Program-made: the position numbers and the translations under genes
In this document: positions 34,602-44,100 of the stretch, piece after piece
Layout: every line of letters starts with the position of its first letter
Position numbering within the stretch: the stretch's first letter is position 1
DNA from: Henricia sp. BOLD:AAB3569
Taxonomy: Eukaryota > Echinodermata > Asteroidea > Spinulosida > Echinasteridae
NCBI GenBank assembly: GCA_037783545.1
Contig: JBBELK010000832.1
Coordinates: 310,001-374,000, forward strand
Reading direction: 5' to 3'
DNA length: 64,000 bases
Notes under the pieces: model-generated
Seen by the model: the letters and a program-made list of their open reading frames with translations, nothing else
Databases searched by the model: none
Told to the model about the DNA's origin: nothing

Positions 34602-34755
34602 TGTGCCTCATAGCTCAGCTGGTAGAGCATCTCACCGGTGTGTCAGAGGTCTTGAGGAAACCGGAGGGAGTATACCACTGTGCCTTATAGCTCAGCTGCG
34701 GTAGGGCATCTGCCCGGTGAGTCGGAAGTCTCTGGTTCGAATCCCGATAAGGCAC
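34602..34755 (+). pseudogene. Tandem pair of tRNA-like sequences (77-bp period)
   Basis: Two tandem units start with GAGTATACCACTGTGCCT at 34591 and 34668. The second (34680-34755) is tRNA-sized: acceptor GTGCCTT pairs fully with AAGGCAC, A box TAGCTCAGCTG and B box GGTTCGAATCC are present. Its anticodon stem has a mismatch and wobbles, and the loop CCGGTGA lacks T33 (would-be anticodon GGT). The first copy stops before a B box. Most likely a tRNA pseudogene or a SINE head, not a working tRNA. Confidence 0.6.
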
Positions 34756-35225
34756 GAATGATCTTTCTCTCATCCCGTGTGTGGTTGTTTCATTTCAATT
34801 ATGAAATACCATACCAAACGAGAAATAGGCTGCAGGAACATCTCTCACCGTCGAAAGTAAGGCAAAAGCTGAGGGGTTGCCTTGCAAGACACGGCCAAAG
34901 TTTGGTTTTTGAACATAAATAAAGGAAAGGATTTCTGTAGCAATAGTTTTTGGTCCGTCTGATGAATTGAAAACCAATGCGATTGGAGAGAAGCAGGGGA
35001 GCGTTTAATCCCAAGAACACCATTCAATCCCTGCGGCCTCCCCCACCTCCCCGGCGCTGACCGGTGACCCTTTTGTCTCTTATATTTCTGTGATGAAAGG
35101 TTTCGTGAAATGAAAATTAACTTCCAACTGATTTTATACAAAACTGTAGACAAGGGGGGCTGTCTCATATTTATTTTTACAACGTATTTCACAAAGATGT
35201 TACCTTTTTTGCTATTGTTTTTTAC

Positions 35226-35560
35226 CATGTGAGGGCGCTGTTCATAGCTAGTCATGGAGGGAACCTACACTGTTGAAAAACCAAAAAAAACATTAGATTT
35301 CAAAGAGCAACAGTAGCCCATTGATCCATTTCTGACTCTAACAAATTTGTGATAATTGTCGCAAATTGTCGTGATATCAGGAAACCACTGAAAATGACAC
35401 CAGCTTTTGTACACAAATATATGGAGAATTCGTCTGCTGTTGGTGAGATGACATCACAACTTTGCTCATGAATATGCAAATCATTAGCATAAACATAAAA
35501 CAAAACTTGCAAATGTAGTGAAAAACAACCATTTAATTCTCTGAAATTGATTGGAATATG
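35226..35560. repeat. Dispersed repeat, inverse copy of 43345-43670
   Basis: Shares GAGGGCGCTGTTCATAGC, ACAGTAGCCCATTGATCCATTTCTGAC, GAGAATTC, GAGATGACATCA and CATTAGCATAAA with the complement of the second copy. Related in layout to the GGGC TTAA family. Confidence 0.75.
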
Positions 35561-36269
35561 CAAAACGTATACATGTACTCTCATATTGAAATCACTGCAT
35601 GTGCCTGTTCTTATACAAGTATCTCAAAATGACCCAAGAGTACCACAACCCAAGCGAACAAGTCACCAAACTTTCAGTAAATCAGCAAGCCGTGATTATG
35701 AATGGGTCCTTCCGTCATAATTATGAAAATAACGAGTATTAATTCCGACTGCCGCAAAAAGAAACTGTTTTCGAAATTTGAAAAGGCAAAGGCGAGGAGG
35801 CATGCACGCGTGACTGTTATTTGTACATGAACTTGCAGGGGGAAATGGTCTGAATAGGGCATTAAAGTTCAATGGACCGATCAAAATTGGATTTTTATTA
35901 ATTTGTCTTACTAATTTTCTGTCGATTTGACTAAGTTTCATTTTAAACTTAATTTTATTGACAGCAGTTCCGGAAGTTACGATTGTAGCTTCCTCGAAAT
36001 TGTTAGGCTCCTGCAGGGAAAAACACCGCTTGTTTGTACACAAATAGAATTATTAGTATCGATGGAATGCATCCACATTAATTTGTTTACTTCACTCAGT
36101 TTCGAGGTTGTTGATCCCTGGGTGTATAGGCTTGTAATAATCAAACTTTTTCCCAGAGGGGGTAAATGTAGGTCGGGTGCACAAATTTTTACATATACAT
36201 GTACATGTTTTGGATCGTCAGGATTTGAACCCGAGACCTCAGACACCTGGAGTATGCACCTTACAATGA

Positions 36270-36835
36270 GACACAGTGGAGATGTTATACACATTTTATT
36301 GGTCAGTAACGCTATGACCACCCCCCCCCCCCCCCCCTCCCCCTTACGGCAAGGCCGACTCCAACATCCTCTCTAAGAGCCGCCGAGTCAGGATACGCCA
36401 GTGCCTGAAGTGTCTCTCTGAGCTCCTGCACTGAAATCTAGGGCTGTTTGTGAAAAGAGATTTTCTGAGAGCTCATAACTGCAAACATTCTCCCGAAAAC
36501 AGAAAAAGTCACAAGATTCACTTAGTTCAAAGGGGTCCTCTTAAGCGGGCCTCACACTGTGCTATTTTTGCCACGAATTTCCAACGATTATGTACGATTT
36601 GGTTCGATTGTGTATAGAGTCTATAGACAGTCTCTGGTAATCTCACCAAATCGAACCCAATCGGCGTTGGAAATTCGTGGCAAAAATCGCACAGCATATA
36701 TGGAAGGCCCGCTTTAGAGGAAATCACTAAAGCGAAACAGTCTTGAAAGCGATTCCGAAGTGATGGTTGGTTAGTGGCTTATCTAAATGTTCGCGGCATT
36801 CAACAAAACGTCCGATAAAGAATTGATATTCTATA
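36270..36835. repeat. Segmental repeat, copy 1 (carries a MITE)
   Basis: Aligns with 41203-41765: GATGT...ATTTTAT.GGT.AGTAACG, TAAGAGCCG..GAG.CAGG, CTGAAGTG, GAGCTCCTGCA, ATTCTCCC, AAATCACT, GAATTGATATT. Interrupted by the MITE at 36541-36716. Includes a poly-C run at about 36321-36337. Confidence 0.75.
36541..36716. mobile_element. AGCGGGCCT MITE, intact copy
   Basis: 176 bp including TTA on each side; ends AGCGGGCCT and complement. Interior: TGTGC.ATTTTTGCCACGAATTTCCAACG and its complement, AATCG/CGATT words. The site is unoccupied in the segmental copy at 41203. Confidence 0.85.
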
Positions 36836-36896
36836 GCGGGCCTCCCACTGTGCGATGTTTGCCACGAATTTCAAACGATTAGGTAGGCCCGCTTTA
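36833..36896. mobile_element. AGCGGGCCT MITE, internally deleted
   Basis: 64 bp: left end TAGCGGGCCTCCCACTGTGCG, then GCCACGAATTTCAAACGATTAGG directly joined to the right end GGCCCGCTTTA. Confidence 0.75.
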
Positions 36897-36938
36897 GAAA
36901 GGTGCATGGCTGTCCTCGAAACCAGCGTAAGTTAATTC

Positions 36939-37065
36939 ATCGTAAGTGAGCTACGAAATGGTACGATATCGGAGACTGCCTATAGACTCTACACACAATC
37001 GTACCCAATCGTACACAATCGTAGCTAATTCGTGGCAAAAATCGCACAGTGGGAGGCCCGCTTTA
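36939..37065. mobile_element. AGCGGGCCT MITE, left end lost
   Basis: Right end GCACAGTGGGAGGCCCGCTTTA is intact; repeated AATCGTACCC/AATCGTACAC words; the left terminus is absent. Confidence 0.7.
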
Positions 37066-37138
37066 CACCGGATGAATACGCACAAAAGAGAGACTAATAT
37101 TTGCAGTTCATTTGAATAATGGATTGTGACTAATTGGA

Positions 37139-37654
37139 TTAAAGACAGTAGGCCTATACATGATTGGTAAATTGTTACAAATAGTTTTATCCCCCACGTG
37201 TGATTGAAGATATGCATTATTAAAACCAACCTGAGCAAAAACCAGTTCCGTACTTCGTCTAACTTTTGAGAAAACAATCAAAAAAGGGTTTGCAATAATT
37301 TTGCCCCAAAACCACTTCGCCCTGAACCATTTCGCCCTGGACCACGGCCTGTGCACGAAGTGGTTTTGAGGCAAAGTGGCATTTGGGCGATGTAGTGTTT
37401 GTACCATAGAGCTATATAGTAATTTGGGGCGAAATGGCACTCGGGCGAAGTGGTTTGGGGGCCAATTGAATTTTCGTCTCATGAGCGAAAACTAATTGTT
37501 TTACTCATTTCTCAAAGACTATAGCATTTCAGACAAAACCATTTTAGGGGAAGTTTTCTACGGTCATCATGTTTATATTGTGGAATCTGTTTATATTGTG
37601 AATCTGTGAACATTTCTGATTTTCGAGATTACCAATGATGTATACTGCCTTTAA
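37139..37654. mobile_element. TTAA element, family AGRCAGTA, copy 1
   Basis: 516 bp. TTAA both sides; ends AGACAGTAGGCCTATACATG and complement of AGGCAGTATACATCATTGGT. The interior has a block of GGCGAAGTGG/CCACTTCGCC words (about 37300-37460). Flank landmarks: AACTTTTGAGAAAAC and CTCATTTCTCAAAGAC. Looks like the abundant TTAAAGGCAGTG-type element I recall from sea stars. Confidence 0.85.
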
Positions 37655-38628
37655 GACTCGGGGATATGTGATGGACTTGCAAATTCAACGGTATGCAGGA
37701 TGCGTGCCTTTTTTCTACCCCTGGGATTTAGTTCTGGCAAAGCTTGACATTGTATCTTCAAGTCTTTGGACAAAGTGCACCAAATGGGTTTAAAATGTTT
37801 CTATTCCTGCCTCATCCATTTAATCTTCATTTCCTGCCGTCCTGGTCTTCATCAAAGCCAAAACGACCTGGCCATGGTTAGCCACAGTGACCGGTGTGGT
37901 GCACCCATCGTCGCGCCCCCAGGAGAGCCCCTATTCCCTGGGGCTCAAGTGACCTTTCCCCCGGGGCAAACTACCCGGTATCCCTTCCGCATGTCATGGT
38001 CAATTAAGACTGAAGTGTGAGCGGGGAAATAATCAATTAAAACGCCCACTTAATCAATTTCCATGTTAGTTTTTTAGTTTAGTTCACTGACTCATCCTTT
38101 TATCCCAACTCTCTGCATGCGTTTAATCAGAATCTCTTCTGACAGTTTTAATTTTTCAAAACCTCCACATTATACGTATTGTACGCGGAAATCAATACAA
38201 TAGAAAACGTCAAACGTATATATACATTCAAATAAAACAATATACATCACTCTTGAAAATAAAATGGAATATGAACTCGAGTTCTGAACAAAACAGGAAG
38301 CTACATATACATATACACGTAAATATAAAACATGAGTTACATTAACAAAATATCGTGAGGTTTGTTTCAAATTACTGTACAACGCGCGGATATTGAACCA
38401 GGTCATTGGTTTTTGACAATTAAACAAGCTTTTTGCCAAATGCTTCGAGTTTGCTGTTAAATTATTATGCCACAAAATATGGCAACAGTTCACCCGATCC
38501 ACCACCAACGTACAGTACAACAGTTTTGGATACCTCATGTATTGTATAAAGTTTACTTCTACAAAAACTGAGCTTGTGCTAATCATGCGTTTGAATGGTT
38601 GCCCCCAGAATCGTGCCCCCAGAATCGA
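37655..38628. other. No gene seen
   Basis: The 179-codon minus ORF (38709-38170) has no recognised domain and starts inside a hairpin. The rest is AT-rich. Confidence 0.5.
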
Positions 38629-38708
38629 TGGGAAACGCTTGGTGGCAGCAAACATAAGCTCAAGAGTGACGCTGTGTTTGCTGCCACCAAGCGTCTCAAG
38701 GTGTCCCA
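38629..38708. repeat. Hairpin, 80 bp
   Basis: ACGCTTGGTGGCAGCAAACA pairs with its complement at 38671-38695; outer TGGGA/TCCCA. Preceded by a two-unit CCCCCAGAATCG repeat. Confidence 0.85.
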
Positions 38709-39013
38709 TTTTATAGAGTGCCAGTTACCTATGCGTTCCAAACCTCGATCTGAAGACGAGGCTTGGCACGCAAGTAGTCTGGCACCTTTCCAATCGGCAT
38801 TTTTGTATTATAAGGCACGATTGAACTATTCAAACGCGTGAATATGGTATATTTCATGGCTTTAGCCCTAGGCCTATACCAATATTTCAGAGGTCATACG
38901 TATATACATTCACAATCATTGATCTCTGTAGTGAATGGGTTAGCATGGATTTTCTCCCGCCCCCCACCACCTATGGAGGTAAGACCTCTCTTCACGATAT
39001 GCCATCAGTGTAG

Positions 39014-39178
39014 CCAATAGAGCTTCTGCACCGGCGGCCATGACAGGGGGCAGGTTTCCTTATTTAAATGTGTGACAATGGAACCACAAAGCACCTACTC
39101 ATGCTTGACACACAGTGACAATGTGACTGCCCCCTATCATGGCCGCCGTCATGCAAAAGCTCTATTGGTTGGCATGGT
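39014..39178. mobile_element. Palindromic element GGCGGCCATGACAGGGG, copy 1
   Basis: 165 bp. CCAATAGAGCTT.TGCA..GGCGGCCATGA and its complement at the ends; centre ATTTAAATG...GTGACAATGTGACTG. Second copy at 41416-41561. Confidence 0.85.
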
Positions 39179-39242
39179 TTGCCCCACTGCACTGTTGGGA
39201 AAAGAAAGGCAAACACGAGATTGTTGTGGTGCCCTGGCGGGA

Positions 39243-39316
39243 TGTCCAGATAGCTCAGTTGGTAGAGAAATTGGCCATGTAAGCCAAGAACCTGGGTTCG
39301 AATCCCAGTCGGGGCA
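39243..39316 (+). pseudogene. tRNA-like sequence, degenerate
   Basis: TAGCTCAGTTGG (A box) and GGTTCGAATCC (B box) have normal spacing. The anticodon stem TTGGC/GCCAA and T stem CTGGG/CCCAG are perfect. The anticodon loop CATGTAA lacks T33, and the acceptor strands (GATGTCC against GGGGCAC) pair badly. It may be a tRNA-derived SINE head or tRNA pseudogene. Confidence 0.55.
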
Positions 39317-39394
39317 CTGCAATTTTTTCGTGTTTCAAATTCATCTTTCAATCATTGATCTGTACAATGGACGACTGCACAACAACATATAAGG

Positions 39395-39789
39395 GCGTGT
39401 TTGTTTCGGATGGACAAGATCTGCGCAGATCTAAAGTGAACATGTTCACTTCGCGCAGATTCTGATCGAGATCTGTGATCTCTGCGGGTACCCTTCTTAT
39501 AGTTTTCGAGAGCTATAGCGCTAGATCCGAAATGGCGACGTGAACGTTGCGAAGATTTATGGGTGAGTAAATCGTGTCGTTCCAATTCTCAGTGGCAACA
39601 CACGATGCAAACAATTTGAAGCTCCTTGTATATTTACGATGAATGTGATGGGTGAAATTTGGTACAGAAATTTGACAAATTTGATCTTGCTATTCACGTG
39701 ATTTGAGATAGTTGAGAGCAGTTTCGTTTGTTTCCACGCGGGGACACATCTCGGGATCTGGATTCGGATCTGTAATGAAACAAACACGC
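39395..39789. mobile_element. GATC-word TIR element, better copy
   Basis: The ends are GCGTGTTTGTTTC and its complement, giving about 395 bp. The interior repeats AGATCTG/CAGATCT, GATCCGA and GCGCAGA in both orientations. No coding capacity. Its partner at 4445-4799 confirms it as a dispersed family. Confidence 0.75.
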
Positions 39790-39959
39790 ACATAATGCGA
39801 GAATTGAAGCAACGTGTCTGTCATCTTATACTTCAGAAGACAATCCCTTGCCTTGACCGGTTCTAGCCCCCGGTCCAATTGTATTTCGTGGAGTAAGATG
39901 TTGGACAGTTGCACTCAGGAAGTCTCGTACAGTCCACTGTATATATACAGTGATTGATA

Positions 39960-40086
39960 CCAAACGTTGCCAACGTTTGCCACTTTTTACAGTGCTTTTG
40001 AACATTCGTCTATGGAAAGCCGGGTACCTGTTGCTGGCGAACGTTGCAAACGTTTGCAATCTTCGCGTGTTTGGAACGCAGCCCTG
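39960..40086. repeat. AACGTTTGC-word repeat, copy 1
   Basis: Contains AACGTTGCCAACGTTTGCC and GAACGTTGCAAACGTTTGCA, ending GTTTGGAACGCAGC. Matches 49491-49615 in inverse orientation. Confidence 0.65.
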
Positions 40087-40477
40087 GTCCGACATGTGCC
40101 TGATTTCCTTTGATTGCATAATTATTTGTTACTGAATACAGCGTACTGCAAAATATATACGTCCACCAAATTTTGAAAAATCGTTTTTTTCCCCTTTCGA
40201 TTCAGCTTTTTTTTCGACTTCCCCTAAAAACCTACAGATTTCCGTAGATCACAAAAGTCTTAGGTCAACTGTACAGGAAAGAGGACAAGACCCATATATA
40301 TATTATATTATATTACATAAATCATGATTTGTATCGAAGACATTAACAGCCATATTTTTCACGATAGAAAAAGTACTAATTATTATTTTATGCAAATTTG
40401 GTCTCTAGACTTGTTTCAATTACAACAAGCAATTTTGAAAATCTTGTAAGGTATACCATTTAAGTCAATGTCCGCTA

Positions 40478-40551
40478 GTCTCGTACCCAGACCTGCTGGG
40501 GATGCTCGCCCAACAGGGCGAGCATCCCCAGCAGGTCGGGGTATACGAGAC
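40478..40551. repeat. Near-perfect 74-bp hairpin downstream of the dehydrogenase stop
   Basis: GTCTCGTACCC then 21 perfectly paired bases (centre GGGGATGCTCGCCC / GGGCGAGCATCCCC) around a 4-base loop. It starts 100 bp past the TAG on the minus strand, so it may lie in the 3' UTR. The symmetry fits a MITE core or a small-RNA hairpin. Confidence 0.85.
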
Positions 40552-40650
40552 CAAGCATCCGCCGACTCGGAGACTGCATGGCGCTCTGCTTTGACAACAT
40601 GGAACCTTACGCTTCCCTGATCAGGAAACCAGATCAAAAATGGCGCGTTT

Positions 40651-41108
40651 CTACTGCTCAACGCCACCGTTGGCGGCGCTGCCGTTAACGTCAATGACAT
40701 TGGCGTTTTCATCTGACGTCACAGGGGTTTCGACAGGGGCATCCGGCGAAGAATCCGAACAGTCAAGATTTTCTCTGGGCCTCGGAAGACAAGAACTCCC
40801 AGACATGAACGTGAAAACTAAGTCCACCCACGGTGTGGGCAAGACGAATAAGAGTTTGAGGAGGTAGTGTGTGGTAAAGGGCGCTGCCAAGTACCGCTGG
40901 CGTGGTCGCAGTACCGTGAGGGCGTCTGTTACTGCTGTTAAGACGGGCTGGAGATCGGATGAGCCCTGGCCGGACCATGAACACATGGAATTCATGACGT
41001 AATCGAAATACTCCGTCCCGTATTCAGCTTTCAAGGAGTCGGACATGTTGTTCCAAACGCCCTGCAGGATTCTCTCGATGTTTTCTTTCTTGAAGAAGTT
41101 AGTAGCCC
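40651..41108 (-). CDS. bdh1: BDH1-like last coding exon with C-terminal tail
   Basis: Acceptor TTCTTTCGCAG at 41109; reading continues to a TAG at 40653-40651, giving 151 residues. The first ~105 match the C-terminal part of BDH1-type enzymes: ATNFF, a helix [28 protein letters not shown], then RYLAAP and a hydrophobic [17 protein letters not shown] where vertebrate BDH1 has its lipid-associated end. The last ~45 residues (from [12 protein letters not shown]) are Ser/Asp/Glu/Pro-rich and look disordered. I recall no such extension in vertebrate BDH1. No clear AATAAA was seen on the minus strand in the next ~300 bases. Confidence 0.87.
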
Positions 41109-44100
41109 CTGCGAAAGAAGTTAAAACTGATTGTGACAATGGTAACAAGGTTATTCTCTTCTATGATAACCGCAAAGTATGCTGAAAGATCTAGGAGGTC
41201 GACGGATGTAACATTTTATCGGTGAGTAACGTGTATGGCCACCTCTTGTGACAAGGATGACTGCATCAGCCTCTGTAAGAGCCGATGAGGCAGGGTGCGC
41301 CACTCTGTCTGAAGTGCATCCCCGAGCTCCTGCATGCACTTAGGGTTGTTTTTGAAATGCGCGCCTCTATAGAGGTCAGCTCATCCCACGCAGGTTTAAT
41401 CAGGTTGAACACCCAACATAGACCCTTTCCATAGTGCACCGGCGGCCATGACAGGGGCATGTTTTCATATTTAAATGATGCGACAATCTACAAAGTGCCT
41501 ATGACGTACGGTGACAATGTGACTGCCCCCTTTCATGGCCGCTCGTGTAAAGGGTCAATAGGATTCTCCCAGAAACAGGAAATGTCACATTTCATTGCTA
41601 CGGGAATCACTTTGTTCAAACAAGTTTACTTGGACCTGGACGAAATCACTTAACAAGAGGAACAGCAATTCCAAAGTGATTGGTCAATCAGTGCCTTGTT
41701 ATCCGCAAGTTCCCCGTATTCAACAAACTTCTGTTCTATTCAAGAATTGATATTTTTAGAATATAATTGAGGGTATACAAAGTTTGACAACGGAAAATAT
41801 AAATGACGGTGATATGCACTGAAGAAGGATTATTCAGATCCGTCTATACACAAGAAAGTGAACACCTAAAACCTCACCCACCCCATATATGAAGTCATTT
41901 TTGATTTGGTCACGAAGGAATAAAAAATTCATGGGAGACAAATTACATTTCCCCCCAGGCCTGGCATGAAAATACGCCTCGGATGGCCTCCCGATGACAC
42001 ACGTTTCCCCTGCACGTTGAGCGTCCTAAATGCCCTACTGACCCATTAATGAGCTAACTTCAGGCCCAATTGCCTACTTTCCGCCATCTCCGTGGTCTAG
42101 TCATTCCTCAAACTTGGACGCCTAACAGTTGATCAAAATAGTCACTGAGTCGTTTTACCTGGTCACAGGCGAGATATAGACCGTATCGAATAGCTGCCAT
42201 CTTGTAGGGCATTTTCTTTGTTCCATGAGGACATGTATGGTTGCACACTAATTTGATGCGTCATCTTTTGTTGGTTGCCTAGGCAATTGGCTCTAAACTA
42301 AAAATCACTGAACCGTTTCCCTGTGCTTTGCAATGGTACTTTTTCTGACGGCCATGATAGTTTAGAGCCAATTGCCATGGCAACCCACGTCACACTTCGG
42401 CTGTCTATTTAAATGTCAAAAATAGTCCCACTATTTTTTATGTAAGACGATTCCCTTTCAGAATCTGGGGAAACAGATTCCGAGATTGCCATGCAGGTTT
42501 GACCTGGAAATTGTTGGGACACCTGTGTGGAACATGAAATACACTAAAAATGAATTATAGGCTTATGTAAGAAACCCAAAATTTACCACGGCCTACTTCA
42601 GACTGATTTTGCTTCATCGCACCATACATTTTGCTTCATCGCACCATACATTTTGCTTCTAGTACCCCAGCGGTTACCGAGGGCCGTAATACCGTACCAC
42701 AGGGCCTCAGCGTGCATGCCACTCACCGGCGAAGTTGGCCGGTTCAACCAGCACCACTTTCACGCCCCACTTGTACATCTCGTGGCGAAGTGAGTCGGAC
42801 ATGGCCTCCACGGCGTATTTGGTCAGGCAGTAGGGCGAGTTGCATGGGAAGCTCATCCGCCCGCTGATGCTGCTCATGTTAACGATGCGACCTGACAAAC
42901 AAAATAAATATGAACAACTTTTAATTTTAAAAAGAAAGGCTACAAATAAAAGCGGCTAAAAAGAAAGGCTACAAAAAAGCTAGAAAGTTGAACCCATGCA
43001 TGGGTAGTTTTTTGAGAACCAACAACAACTTTTGTTGTATAATCGCTCATGGACAACCTGAGTACATTTAGAGAAAAGAGAACAAGAAGTATATAATTAT
43101 TAGACATATTATTTGCAGTGACCTAAAATTTTAATTAATGCGTTGACAAAAAAAAAAACCATTAAAAAATGTTGATAGCAAAACACCACATGGTATTTTT
43201 GCCCGTGTACATTGGTATTTTTGTGAGAGAAATTGCCAAATGAAATCGTTTGCAAACATTTTTTTACCATTCATTCAACACAAATAACATGCATGGATTT
43301 TTAAAGGACGTGTGAAATAGGGTTTTTATTAAATATAATAATAGTAGAGGGTGTGTTTTACACATTTGATTGAAAATTTGATTGTTCCGTTTTGGTGTAA
43401 TTGCAAGTTTTCTATTTTTATGCTAATGAAATCCGTGATGTCATCTCAGGACAACAGGGGAATTCTCCATTGACTTGTGTACAAAAGTTGTTATGATCTG
43501 TAACAGTTTACTGAGTTTGTTTAGTATGTCATTTGCAACAATCCCAACAAGTTTGTTTGGGTCAGAAATGGATCAGTGGGCTACTGCTACTGTTTGAAAT
43601 GTTCTTTCTTTGTTTTTCAACCGGTTCCCTCCATAGCAATGAACAGCGCCCTCGTCTGTCAAGAACATTTTGAAGTACAGAAAAGATCACTTCACTAAAC
43701 CTTTAAGGTTTTCTGAGTGTGTGCACCTTTGTGGCTGAAATAGTTTATCAACATTATTCTTTAGTTATTCGTTAAAAAAATGGTTAAAAGGTTTCTTGTG
43801 CAAATGATATAATGGGATTTAAGTCAATTTAAGTTTAAAACAAGAAACGATAAATCGGTCATCTATTTTAAAGATTTTGAGGTCATGCATTTTACTTTGA
43901 GTCATGTACTCGACCCAGAACCTTCAATCAGTGATGTATCCATAGACACTGATAGTGGACATTTTAAAGGAGAAACAAAATAGAGCCACTTCTTTGTTTG
44001 AGGTTAATAACCCCTCGAGTGCTCGGGCTAAAAACGGCGCAGGCTCTAGCATTTTTATCCGCTCCCAGCATAACAGTAGCCGGAGCTCACCTGCCAGAGC

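Noticed and set aside
36321-36337. Poly-C run as a possible regulatory or G-quadruplex site
   Set aside because: An isolated homopolymer inside a dispersed repeat; treated as slippage.
38170-38709. 179-codon minus-strand ORF
   Set aside because: No domain or splice context; it starts within a hairpin repeat and its C-terminal part is AT-driven Tyr/Phe/Val-rich sequence.
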